From NCBI GenBank assembly GCA_944739405.2, contig OX123209.2:14712217-14776216 (forward strand): DNA of 64,000 nucleotides, given 5' to 3'. Both the position numbers and the translations under genes were made by a program. The notes beneath the pieces are model-generated. The model was not told the origin of the DNA. It saw nothing but the letters and a program-made list of their open reading frames with translations, and searched no databases. How positions within the stretch are numbered: position 1 is the stretch's first letter; each line of letters begins with the position of its first letter. The stretch comes from Euclidia mi (lineage: Eukaryota; Arthropoda; Insecta; Lepidoptera; Erebidae). Shown here piece by piece: positions 22,581-33,789 of the stretch.

Positions 22581-23413
22581 TCGGTGTGTTTGAAGCAATT
22601 TATTTAAATTGAATATCGGTGGTCTTTAGCCAGAAATGAATGGGCTTGACCAATCAATATTAATACTTACAAAGAAGGAGAAGGAGGGACCGCCAAGATG
22701 TGTGCGTTCGATGTTGATGGCTGACATCTAAACATGTAAGAAAAACCTTAGGTATCGAAATTGTATAAATACACACACACAGAGAGATACTTAACACTTC
22801 AATCACTTACGGGTCAAACTGGAAAGCAGCTGAGGGCTGGAGGGCCACAGGCTCGATGTCGACAGACGCTGGTCCGAGGAATGTAGACCAAGAACTAAAT
22901 TAATAAATATTACACTTGAGTATAAAGGTAATACTAATAGTGCCCCGCACTATTCCAATTATAATGCTCCAAGTGTAAAATTTAATATAGTCTGAAATAT
23001 TTCACTTACTCAGGATGGTCAAATTTTTCCTGCTCCTTAGCTAGGGTCCTACGCCTTTTAGCATGAAGAGGAGTTTCTAAGGGACTACCACGTGGTAACT
23101 CCTCTATCATGCCAATGTTAATGCTGCAATGGAAATACATAAGTAGTTCAATATGTTTTTAAATTAAATTGGGCTTTTTATAATTAATTTTAATGTTAAA
23201 ACTGTTTTACTACTTTATAAATAAAATTAATTACTCGTCATGTGCCAATGGACGGCTTTGGCCGCTTCCAATTCTGTTACGTATCTCGCTGGCAGGCACA
23301 CCTCTGGCGCGAGCACGTCGTGCCCTTCCACGACCACCTCGACCACGGCCTCCGCGACTTATCGGTATTGCTACCCCATCAACATCTCCACCACCAGCGG
23401 GTATCGTGCGCAC
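22508..23413 (-). CDS. Unrecognised small spliced gene upstream of piggyBac
   Basis: Five minus-strand blocks join in one open frame through consensus splice sites: A, up to 23235; B, 23123-23010; C, 22894-22811; D, 22727-22671; E, 22556-22508. Internal exons are 114, 84 and 57 bases, all multiples of three, all in the same phase. Exon A is RGG/GAR-like (SRGGRGRGGRGRARRARARG). B has a basic KRRRTLAKEQEKF segment. C and D are Pro/Ser/Ala-rich. The predicted end is ...QPSRRNREIY, about 160 residues in all. No domain is recognised and no ATG start is visible before exon A, where a stop lies a few codons upstream. Exon E overlaps the piggyBac start in another frame. It may be a companion gene or an alternative 5' part of the same locus. 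Confidence 0.45.
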
Positions 23414-23756
23414 AGTCGCACCTTATCACCACTAAGCCCACCCCGTGTATGCGGACCGCGACGCAAATTGTTATGACTTGTCTTAAGAAAGCAACATGCA
23501 AAGAAAAGAAAAGAAAAGCAGGTTAAAAAAATTTTTTTCGCTGCTGTCAATTAGAAAAACTGCTTGAGAGGTGTCAAAGGACACCCGGATGGAACGAAGT
23601 TCCTTTCGATTAATTAGTGAAGAAATTGTAATAAAATTTTATTTTTTTTAAGTTATAATAATATTTTTATTATTAATAAATATAATGTAATATAAACTAA
23701 ATCAGTAGGTTCAATTTTAGTAATAAATGTTAATTTTACAATTGTTACTTTTATTT

Positions 23757-24619
23757 TAGAGGCAAGCCTCTCGGTAACGGCAACGCTGCCGCAGCAGGCC
23801 ACGCCACCAGCGGCCCCTTCGTATGCAAATGCATTGAAGATGCCAAACGGAAAGCCGCCGATGCCGGTACAGCACCACGGACCAGCCGTAATTTTCTACC
23901 CGGCCAGGGAAGATATAAAGACGTCTGACGACACTAAGAAGGTGCTACAGCAGGCCGTCAAGTCCTCTGAGTCGAGCATACGCGTGACTCAGGTTAGGCG
24001 TGTGGGAAATTCGGGAGTGGTGGTCCGCACTGCTACCACCGAAGCTGCCGCGAAGCTGAGGAGCCAGGTGCCAGCGGGGCAGCTTGTGGCTGAGCCACGG
24101 TATCGCCTGCCTCGCTTGGCACTTCGATACTTACGGCCGGACATCTCCGGAGAGGCGATGATTGAAGAAATGCACAGGATCAACCTGGCGGATTACGCAG
24201 CCTGGCCGCTGCAGCGGTTCAAGGAGGAATGCAAGTTCGCCGTGAGGAAGCAAATTGGACCCAAGTACCTGGTAGTACTAGAATGTTTGAAGGCGGCCCG
24301 CGACAAGCTCATTGAGCTTAACAAAGTGTACGTAGGGTGGGACGAGGCCGAGGTGTGTGATCACATCAGAGCCACGTGCTGCATCAAGTGCCAGCAATAC
24401 GGGCATCCCGAAAAGTACTGCCGGTCCAAGGACACGATCTGCGGCAAGTGCGGCGAAGCCGGCCACAAGTCGGCCGAATGCCAATCCAAGGCACAATGCT
24501 GCGCGACGTGCAAACCTTTCAAGCGGAAGGACTCGGACACGCACACAACTGCCGCGGCCAGCTGCCCCGCCAGGCTACATGCCGAACAGCAAGCAGCTAA
24601 TATGATTCACTATAGATAA
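23757..24619 (+). CDS. R1-clade LINE ORF1 (Gag-like, CCHC knuckles), 5'-truncated
   Basis: Open from the junction with AT-rich DNA at about 23757; the first ATG is at 23834, but the frame is already open before it, so the true start is lost. The body has the retrotransposon Gag-like fold of R1/Jockey ORF1. Three Cys/His knuckles follow at residues about 180-245 from that ATG: CIKCQQYGHPEKYC, CGKCGEAGHKSAEC and CATCKPFKRK...C. ORF1 packages element RNA and, in some R1 relatives, directs nuclear or telomeric targeting. ORF2 overlaps or follows at once. GC content is clearly higher than in surrounding DNA. Confidence 0.8.
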
Positions 24620-26223
24620 TTCGGATCCCAAGACAATACGGTTCGGTCAGCTCAATCTGCAGGGCTCGGAAGCAGCCACCACGGAATTGCCAGTGGTCGC
24701 GAAGACACGCGGCGTTGTCATTGTACTTGTACAGGAACAATACCACAGTCAACCCGGCATTCTGCAGAGTGGTGTAAGCCCTAAGGCTGGCATCCTTGTA
24801 CTCAGTAGGACCCTCGCCGTTACGGTACTCGAAGACCTCAGCAGTGAGTTTTGTATTGTAGCACACATCGCACACGGTAACTATGGCCTACACGTGGTCT
24901 CTGCATATTTCCACTTTTCGGTACTGCCACGACATCGGTCGCCACATAGCGCATCTAGAGAGCGTACTCCAGCGGCTACCAAGCAGCCCTATTATCATAG
25001 GCGTTGATAGTAACGCTCATTCACCTTGTGGTACTGCGAGAGGAGACAGTACACGGGAAGAGGACCGGACACAGAGTATAGGAGGAACCAGATGGAAGGA
25101 TTTATCCTTGGATTGGACCTGCAGCTCCACAATGAACCGGATCAGCCACCGACATTTTGTGGGCCTAACGGAGCGTCGAACGTCGACTTGACCATCTCGA
25201 CGAGAGGAGTTGACGTGTGCGATTGGAGATTATACGAGGGTGCCAGCCTCAGCGATGATCAGCTGATAACGTTCGTCGTAAATGGAAGAAGCGAAAGCTC
25301 CGCCAAGGACAAGGTTGACATCGGCTCAGCGCCGTTCCGAGTACGAGGAGTAACTGGCCCGCCTTCTGCTCAGCGCTGCATGCAAGGATGGGCAGACTTC
25401 ACCCGAGACTTTCCGCCACTGAATACAGCGAACGATATACAGAGATGCTACTTCGCACAGCCCGAGAGTCCCTAGGACAATGTGGCAGAAAGGACAATGG
25501 CAAGTACGAATGGTGGTCCCCTGCACTGGACGATTTTTGTCGCCGTATCAACAAGGCTCGAAGGGATTGGCAGAAGTCACGACGCACCGAATCGCCGGAT
25601 CAGGAAGCTCTGCATGACGAGCTTCGTGCCCTTCAGGGTGAGTACAAGCTCGCTATGAAATCTGCAGAGTTGGACTTTTATCGACGAATAGCCGAGTCTG
25701 GTAACGATGACCCATGGGGACTTGCATACCGGGAAGCCAGCGGGCGCTCGCGCCCGCCGCAGAACATCTTGTATGGAGCGAAGCTCTCGGAAGGCTACAC
25801 GCAATCGACGGGGGCCACCATGGACACGCTGCTTCAGACGCTGTATACTGACGACGATCCGACCAAAGACACACCGTACCACCGCGAGGTGCGGTGCAGC
25901 CGCATTCGCGCCCTCAGGAGTGGACATGTGCGCTCCCGACAAGAAGACGGTAGAGCGCATTGTGAGAAACCTTCCGAACACTGCGCCTGGGATGGCCGGT
26001 CTGACGTCGGTAATCATTAAGTGGGCCTGGAAGTCTACGGCAGACGAGATTATCCTTATGTACACGAAATGCCCTCGGCGATGCATTTCGCGTTTATTTT
26101 TCAACTTTCCCTGGTCTTTGGAAAGCTGGCCGTCTTATCGTCCTGCCGAAGGGCAATGGGAAACCACTAAGCGACCCGAAAGCGTATAGGCCTATAACTT
26201 TGCTGCCCATTCTGGGTAAGATT
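24620..26223 (+). pseudogene. R1-clade LINE ORF2, part 1 (endonuclease, RT start)
   Basis: The endonuclease is spread over several frames: IRFGQLNLQGSEAAT near 24643 (strand-entry Asn), VVSAYFHFS, and GVDSNAHSPCG (catalytic Asp/Asn) near 25000. The RT N-terminal domain follows at 25388-26020 (WWSPALDDFCRRINKARRDW; AYREASGRSRPPQN). It ends PKAYRPITLLPILGKI at 26223, where another LINE is inserted. The RT resumes at 29897 as ...ILERVIV, so the pieces are parts of one ORF2. Multiple frameshifts, at about 24900, 25170, 25470 and 25990, make it inactive. Confidence 0.8.
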
Positions 26224-27966
26224 TGTATGCCAATGTTCGTAGTATAATGAAACCGCAAAAGTTAGACGAACTTAAGTGTGTAGTAGAATTATTTCGAAAT
26301 CCCCTACACTTCATAATTCTAACGGAGACCTGGATAAAAAATGAATCAGAAGCGAAAAGAATTCAGATTCCTGGTTATAAGCACTACTACAGCTATAGAT
26401 GTAATTCTAGGGGAGGTGGAGTATCTATATTTGCACTAGAAAGTCTGGACCATTATGAAGTAGAAGAGCATAATTCAAACGGAAATCACTATATCTGGAT
26501 ACACTCTAATAGTTATTCCTTGGATATTGGCGCCGTGTATAGGAAACCAGAGTCAACAAACATCAAAAACTTCCTCGAATGTTTTAGCCGCTATTTGCAG
26601 AAATCCAAAAGATTAATAGTTTTTGGGGATTATAATCTTAACCTGCTTAGTAACGACCCTGCGATTTCTGAATACAAAGACATCCTACATGAGAACTCTT
26701 GCAATATTATGAACAAAGTGGACACCGAGTATTGTACTCGAGAAACAGTATCCTCAAAAACAATAATTGACCATGTGAGCTGTAGCTTAACAGACAACAA
26801 ATACCACTTTGCTTTGATAGAAACACCTATGTCCGACCATAAACAAATATATTTTGAAATCAAGAAACACCAACCTCGGCCTATCAAAAAAACAAAGTAT
26901 GAAGCAATCAACTATGACAAACTATATAATTATATTGCAGAAAACAAGAGTAGCAATCACAACTGTAATTACCAATAATTTGAACAACGAATATTATCGG
27001 GCATCAACAAAAGCAAAACTACTAAATTTAAATTTCAAAGTCCTCCTCGCCAGGACTGGATAAGTAAAGAAATAATAGAAGAGATAAATAAAAGAAACAT
27101 ACTGTGGCAACAACATAAAAGCTGTCCTTCTGATGAATCAAAAAAAGAAAAATTTCTTAAAAAACGAAACGAAGTGGCGTGCAAGATACAGGAAAAGAAA
27201 GCTCAATATTATCATAAGCAGTTTGGTGATTGTAAAAACAAGCCAAAGAAAATGTGGGGTCTTATAAATAAACTATCTCAAAACAAAATAAAAGAAAATA
27301 CCAGGCCACCGAAACTCCTAACGCCAGAGAGATATATTACCACCAAAGAAGACATTAGCAACTATTTTAACGAATATTTTTCAAACATTGGTAAGCAATC
27401 AAATTCCAAAACGATACCATAATTATACAATTTACACTAATTTATCGGGAGTAGGTATACCTAGTGGCAATAATCACACAATGACACAATTTACTCATAC
27501 TAACCCAACTGAAATTAACAAAATAATCCAGAGTCTAGATATCAATACCAGCACAGGCTTGGATGGTATGAGTAACAAATCTCTCAAAGTGTATCCCCTT
27601 TGATACTTGAAGAACTTACTAACTGTGTTAACACCTGTCTTGACCAGGGAATATTTCCTGAGAGTCTTAAAATTGCTAAAGTAACACCGCTTTATAAATC
27701 CGGCAGTAAGAGCGACCCTAGCAACTATCGTCCAATATCGGTCCTTCCAGTCTTGTCGAAGGTTTTTGAAAGAGTTTTACATAGCCGTCTCGAAAAATTT
27801 CTAACCGAACAAAATTTCCTATACACCAAGCAGTATGGCTTTAGAGCAAAGTCTAATACGCTATCGGCAACTATAGATCTGATAACCAAAATAAAGACTA
27901 ATATTGACAACAAACAAATTGCACTAGGGATTTTTATTGACTTGAAAAAGGCGTTTGACACAATTC

Positions 27967-28021
27967 ACTAATGTCACTAAGCTTTTTCAAAATTCTTTTG
28001 AAAAAGCTTAGTGACATTAGT
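27967..28021. repeat. 26-bp perfect hairpin disrupting LINE RT
   Basis: The right arm (27996-28021) is the expected coding sequence (LLKKLSDIS in frame). The left arm (27967-27992) is its exact reverse complement, with only TTC between. Sequence expected to follow FDTIH is replaced by this inverted copy, and a stop results. Confidence 0.9.
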
Positions 28022-28928
28022 ATTAGCGGGGTTGCACATGACATGTTAAAATCATATCTATCTGATCGTCGACAGGTTGTTAAAATCGGAGAGAGCATTA
28101 GTAAACCTAAAACCAGTACATACGGGATACCACAAGGTTCAATTATGGGCCCATTACTGTTCCTTATTTATATTAATAATATACACCAACTAGGACTAAA
28201 AGGTGACTTGAATTTATACGCAGATGATACATCGTTATTTTACTTCGGCCACCAAATTGACACTGTGATTGCGGATGCACAAAGTGACCTCGACCGGTTG
28301 TATTAATACCTCTAAAACAAACTACATTATTTTCTCTGCTAAAAATAAAAAGATTTGTAACTTTCCGCCTTTAACTATAAATAATGAAATGATCAATCAA
28401 GTAAATCAAGATAAATATCTAGGCCTGATTTTGGACAATCATCTTACATGGAAACCGCACATACAAAAATTAAGAAATAAACTTACCTGTTTGTCAGGAA
28501 TGTTAAGTGGCATCGTACGTTGCATACCGCGTCAACTACGGCACACCATATACAATTCACTTATAAAACCGCATATAGACTACCTAATAGAAGTGTGGGG
28601 TTCAGCTGCTAAAAGCAATCTAACATCCCTACAAATAGCACAAAATAAATTGATAAAGAAATTATTTATTTATGATTTTCTAACGTCAACTCAAAAAGTC
28701 TACAACGAAACCAAAATCATGACCGTTATACAGACATACAGATACTATAATTGTATACTTATAAGAAAAATACTAAATAATGATACACTTACACAAATAA
28801 AATTTACCTTAAAAAAGAATGATATATTTTTGTTAAAATCACGCACAAATTATGGAAAGAGGTGTGTTATGTATGAAGGTGCCAAAATCTATAATCAGTT
28901 GCCTAAAAATATAAAAGAAACTTTTAAA

Positions 28929-29400
<472 letters not shown>

Positions 29401-29524
29401 TATATATATGTATACTACACTTTTATCTAACTAAATCAATAAACTATTCAGTAATCAATTACTTAATGTACAGAAAAGAAAAACAAGACAAACATAAAAA
29501 ACCTTTAAACAAAAAATACACCAT

Positions 29525-29577
29525 GATAATTTTGTACATCTGTTGACTTTTTTTGTCAACAGATGTACTAAATTATC
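29525..29577. repeat. 23-bp hairpin with one mismatch
   Basis: Arms 29525-29547 and 29555-29577 (core GTACATCTGTTGAC) flank seven T. It lies in the 3' part of the inserted LINE, outside coding sequence. Confidence 0.85.
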
Positions 29578-29896
29578 TTCATATATCAAAATCAGTTATA
29601 ATAAATTACTAAAAAATAAGGTTTACGAACATGTCACTAGTTAGTGTGTACAAACCTGTATTGTCGCTTCTAGGTACGCTCGATCTTTGTATTTATGGCC
29701 AATGCTAATGATTGAGCGAATGTTTTAAAGATACCCTCGGTATTCATATTATGAGATTGTTGTTGTTGAGTTCATGTTTGGTATGTAAGTTTTTTTCTGT
29801 ATCGCCGCGACACTATTGAAATTGTTAATTAGTTAAGTGATTTTTCTCATGTAAGTGAATTTTATTCTTTATGAGAAATAAATAATCTTAAACCCG

Positions 29897-30765
29897 AAGA
29901 TTCTTGAGCGCGTCATTGTTGCTTGTGCACCTTGTTTGTCTCGCAACATCGCAGGAACTCAATACGGTTATACTCGGAACAGATCTACTGTCACAGCACT
30001 TAGGCACTTGAACGAGATAGTCGATAACTCGAGAGCCGCGTATGTTCAACTGATCTTTCTTGACATCTCTGGTGCATTCGATAACGCCTGGTGGCCAATG
30101 ATTCTACTTAAAGTTAAGCGGGGCGGAGCACCGCCGAACTTATATAGAATATTGGTCAGCCAACCACCGTGTGTGTTTTAATACCGGTAGTTTGAGTTCA
30201 TGAAAACAGAGCACCATAGGATGTCCGCAAGGATCGGTTCTTGGCCCGACTCTTTGGAATCTCCTCCTCAACGATCTCCTGCTGCTGCCTCGACCCGAAA
30301 AAAGTGCATTTGATTGCATATGCCGACGATGTGATCATTGCAATTGAGGCGTCTTCCCGCGCCGCGATAGAACGTAATGCCGCGATCATGTTGAGTGCAA
30401 TTGCCGATTGGGGAACCCGGAATCGTCTTGGGTTCTCCCCTGGTAAGTCTTCAACGTTGACAGTCAAAGGTAAGTTTAAGCGAGCGCCTACCATCCGCAT
30501 GGACGGCGCCTCGGTTGCGAGTGTAACGCAGGCTACGGTGCTCAGTGTTACTCTGGACGATGCAAGATTCTACGTGCCGCATGCTAGTATAATCGGGGAA
30601 AAGTCCTCTAACTGCTTCGGCAAAATGTCGCGGATATCGGGGATCAGATGGGGAATGAAGTACCCTGCTCTTAGAGTTCTGTACTCAGGAACCTACGTGG
30701 CCGTCTTGACGTACTGTTACATCCCCAGATTGTACCACTTTATGCCTACTCAGCACCTAACCTGA
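29897..30765 (+). pseudogene. R1-clade LINE ORF2, part 2 (reverse transcriptase)
   Basis: Continues the RT from part 1: TQYGYTRNRSTVTALRHL, FLDISGAFDNAWWPMILLK (motif A), a damaged motif B between 30181 and 30300, and LIAYADDVIIAIE (motif C), then FSPGKSSTLTVKGKFK and VLSVTLDDARFYVPH in the thumb region. These are R1-clade hallmarks. Similarity stops at about 30765; the Cys-His C-terminal part of R1 ORF2 is missing, replaced by sequence leading into the gypsy-like element. Confidence 0.8.
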
Positions 30766-30884
30766 TGATCGTGCATCTCCATCCATTTGCCTCTAGCCAT
30801 GCATCACTCTCCTAGTCAGTCGCTTCCCAACCTTCTCGTCGCGCACTCCCTCTCTCGTAAATCACTCGCATATTGCAAAACTTA

Positions 30885-32023
30885 GGGTCTGTTTCACAAT
30901 GTCTCAGTAAATTCATAAGTAGCTACTTGATAAGTATGCTACTGAGGCGTTAAATCCTCTCGGTAACTTCCGCTGCGTTTCACAATCGCCACGCCCATTT
31001 CTTAACGTGAAGAGTAACTACTATAAACTTACTTAAAACATGACTGGCAACATTCAAATTCCGCGTTTCGTTCAACGATTATGTAAAATGATTAGTGATT
31101 TTTATCTAATTAACTTAAAAATACTATGTTTATTTATTACATTTTGTATTTTATTTAGAGTCAGTGGACTATTAAAACTTCGAATATTATTTTATTTCAC
31201 TAGTAAAAGTTAAGAATTGTTTTATAACTCTGCGTAGTAACAAAACGCAGTCCTTATGTCATTTTTGTTTCGGTTGTTTACTTGTTTATTGTTCACACTC
31301 ATTCTGAAAAAAAAGGAGAGGATTAAGAAGAGGCTTATAATATAGGCACATACGTACCTTTACATAGGTTTCCAGGTACCTTTGTAAGTAGTTACCTACC
31401 TAAGTACCTATAGCTATTATTTATAATATCAATCAAAGTTGTTTCCATAAACCAAAGACACTATGTGCGCCTGGAGAAGTATGTGAACTCACCTATTTTT
31501 ATATATATTTATTTTATCTTCAATACGAAAATAAACATAATTTACCGCTTCTTTACTCAGGCGAAATCTCGCTTTGAAATCTATATCATCTAATGACGAT
31601 AAATAATTTGCTCTATTGCGAATTATCGGTATTCTTCGAGGTTCCGTCACTTGGTCATAAAACTCTTCGAATTCGTCTTCAATCACATCAAATAAATCCA
31701 TCATTTTTAAATCACGAAAACACGTAATTCAAACTAAACGTGCCGCAGGCAACAAACACAGTACCTTTGTATAGCAACAAACAAAAGAATGCATTTCTTT
31801 GGCGTATTTTGTCAACATCTGGTAAACAGATGGGTGTAGATGGTCCTACTTACTTAGCAGCTCAAAGTTTAATTACTACTTCAGCCGATCTATAAGTTAC
31901 CGAGTAGTTTTAGTGACGATTAGTACTACTTCACGATTGTGAAACGCGTGAGATAGCTTTACTTACTGATTAAGTATTAACTAGCCTACTGAGAACTTTA
32001 CTTTGACATTGTGAAACAGGCCC
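30885..32023 (-). mobile_element. PIF/Harbinger deletion derivative, TSD TTA
   Basis: The left end reads GGGTCTGTTTCACAATGTC and the right end is its reverse complement with one difference. TTA flanks both sides (30882-30884 and 32024-32026). It holds only exon 1 of a transposase on the minus strand (31704-31493), so it cannot move by itself. It interrupts sequence just before the gag region of the gypsy-like element. Confidence 0.85.
31493..31704 (-). CDS. Harbinger transposase N-terminal exon (remnant)
   Basis: An ATG at 31704 opens MMDLFDVIEDEFEEFYDQ, then RNRANYLSSLDDIDFKARFRLSKEAV, the standard N-terminus of insect HARBI1-like transposases. The exon ends at 31493 with a donor (AG^GTGAGT). 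The downstream DDE exons are absent from the element. The open exon with intact donor suggests fairly recent loss. It belongs to a different Harbinger family from the 880-8998 gene. Confidence 0.75.
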
Positions 32024-32678
32024 TTAAAGTTAGTCTTTCTTAGAAATACATATATTTTACGCGTGTGAATTTTGTTTCTTTTTTTAAAAAGACTCTCCAA
32101 AAGTGAGTTCTTACATTGGTAGCAGCGTAAAGGGATTGTAAAATCCTTGGTTCCCCGCGAGTGCAGTGTATCGAATAATATAGAGAAGCGCCAAACCGAC
32201 CTTGAGCCAATAGCGACTCCGAAACGTCTAAGTATATCCAGTCCACTGTGCAGTAAGTGGCAAGGAAAGTACACACAGAGTGTCTCACAAAGGACTCCAA
32301 GCCCAGCACCGACCAGGTCTACGACGATCCAGGCTCCAGACCGCAGCAATCACGACCAGTTCCAGTTGTTCCAGTTCCCTGTACCTAGTGGAAATCATGA
32401 AATACATGTGCATCGTGGTTCTGTGAGTCGTTTCAAACATACATAATTAAATCACAGTGTTTCTAAAAATACTTCCTAACATTCGACGACAACGCCTTAT
32501 CTCACCTGTGGATGTTTAGGCTAGACGCCCGACGCCCGACGCTTATCTCCAGTTCTACGAATTGATATACTTACATTGTGTTCACGAACTAGTAGTGTTT
32601 CCAGGGTCTGCCTGTAACTTTATTTTATTATTTAGTTTTGAATATTTTATTTTACTGTGTTCTATTTTATATTGTAAA

Positions 32679-33623
32679 ATGTCCAAAGACTCAAAGAACG
32701 TTAAAGAGGAGTCTAAAGAACAAGCTTCTTTAGAAGTGATTCTCAAAGTCATTAAACGATTTGATGGAAGTCGTGAAAAATTAAACCCCTTTCTTAACAA
32801 CTGCGATAATGCAATTTCTTTAGCCTCCTCTCACCAAGAAAATATCGTTTTCAAATATATTTTAAGCCAGTTAGATGGCAAGGCCGAAGTAGCATGCTCT
32901 ATTAAAGAATTCGATTCTTGGCCATCACTTCGTGAATTCTTACAGAACCAATTCGGCGAAAGAAAACATTATGCCCACTTACTAACAGATCTTCAAGACT
33001 GTAGACAGGGTGCCCAGGAGAATGTAAACCAATTCTTACTTCGAATTGAAACGTGCTTATCAAAGTTACTGACAGAAATATCCATAACTAACCACAAGAA
33101 AAGCAAACTGTCAGGTAGAGTGGCCGCGATGGAGGATCTCGCCCTTCATACATTCACTATGGGCCTAAATCCTCGTATTTCTAACATCATTAGATGTAGT
33201 GATCCGAGAACACTAAACGAGGCCATTAACTACGCAATCTCTGAAGAGAAAATTCTACAATACACACTTAAACAAAGCGTGACTCCTAATTCGAAAACAC
33301 AATTCCGTCGCAATGACTTTAACAAACCCACTTTCAAAACAAGTAACTCAAATAATAATAATTTTCCGAATCAACAAAAACCCTCTTCGTTCTTCTCTGA
33401 TCTATTCTGCAGATACTGCAAAAAATCTGGTCATTTCTTAGAAAATTGCAAACTACGTGACCATAACAATAAGAGATTCGAAACCGGTAACAGGTTCAAC
33501 AACTCAAATCCACAACCGAGTACATCCGGTTTCAAACCCAGAACCGAATTCAAACCACAAATTAATTTTGTTACTGAAGAAGAAAGTTATGACACCGTAG
33601 ATTCCAACGAAAATTTAAACTAA
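32679..33623 (+). CDS. gag: Gypsy-like gag (capsid/nucleocapsid)
   Basis: The ATG at 32679 (after an upstream open stretch) is chosen because similarity begins there. About 314 residues: a helical capsid-like part (residues 20-205), an Asn-rich linker, and one CCHC knuckle (CRYCKKSGHFLENC) near residue 245. Gag assembles the particle and binds genomic RNA. The frame is intact to the TAA at 33621-33623. Pol follows about 150 bases later, in a different frame. Confidence 0.8.
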   Translation: MSKDSKNVKEESKEQASLEVILKVIKRFDGSREKLNPFLNNCDNAISLASSHQENIVFKYILSQLDGKAEVACSIKEFDSWPSLREFLQNQFGERKHYAHLLTDLQDCRQGAQENVNQFLLRIETCLSKLLTEISITNHKKSKLSGRVAAMEDLALHTFTMGLNPRISNIIRCSDPRTLNEAINYAISEEKILQYTLKQSVTPNSKTQFRRNDFNKPTFKTSNSNNNNFPNQQKPSSFFSDLFCRYCKKSGHFLENCKLRDHNNKRFETGNRFNNSNPQPSTSGFKPRTEFKPQINFVTEEESYDTVDSNENLN

Positions 33624-33789
33624 GCAATGTCCCGGCTAGGTGTCGCACGGGACATGTCTTCTCTTCAATAGACGACACCAAGATTCCTATAAAATCCCCT
33701 CCTGTAGAGACCCATGGACGTAACCAGCCCAAAAATCAGAGTCTCTCAAATAGAGTCAAGCAACCGGGTAACCTGCCACTAAACCTGAA

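Noticed and set aside
24278..24605. Several open frames overlapping the CCHC region in other frames
   Set aside because: GC-rich shadow frames of the R1 ORF1 knuckles.
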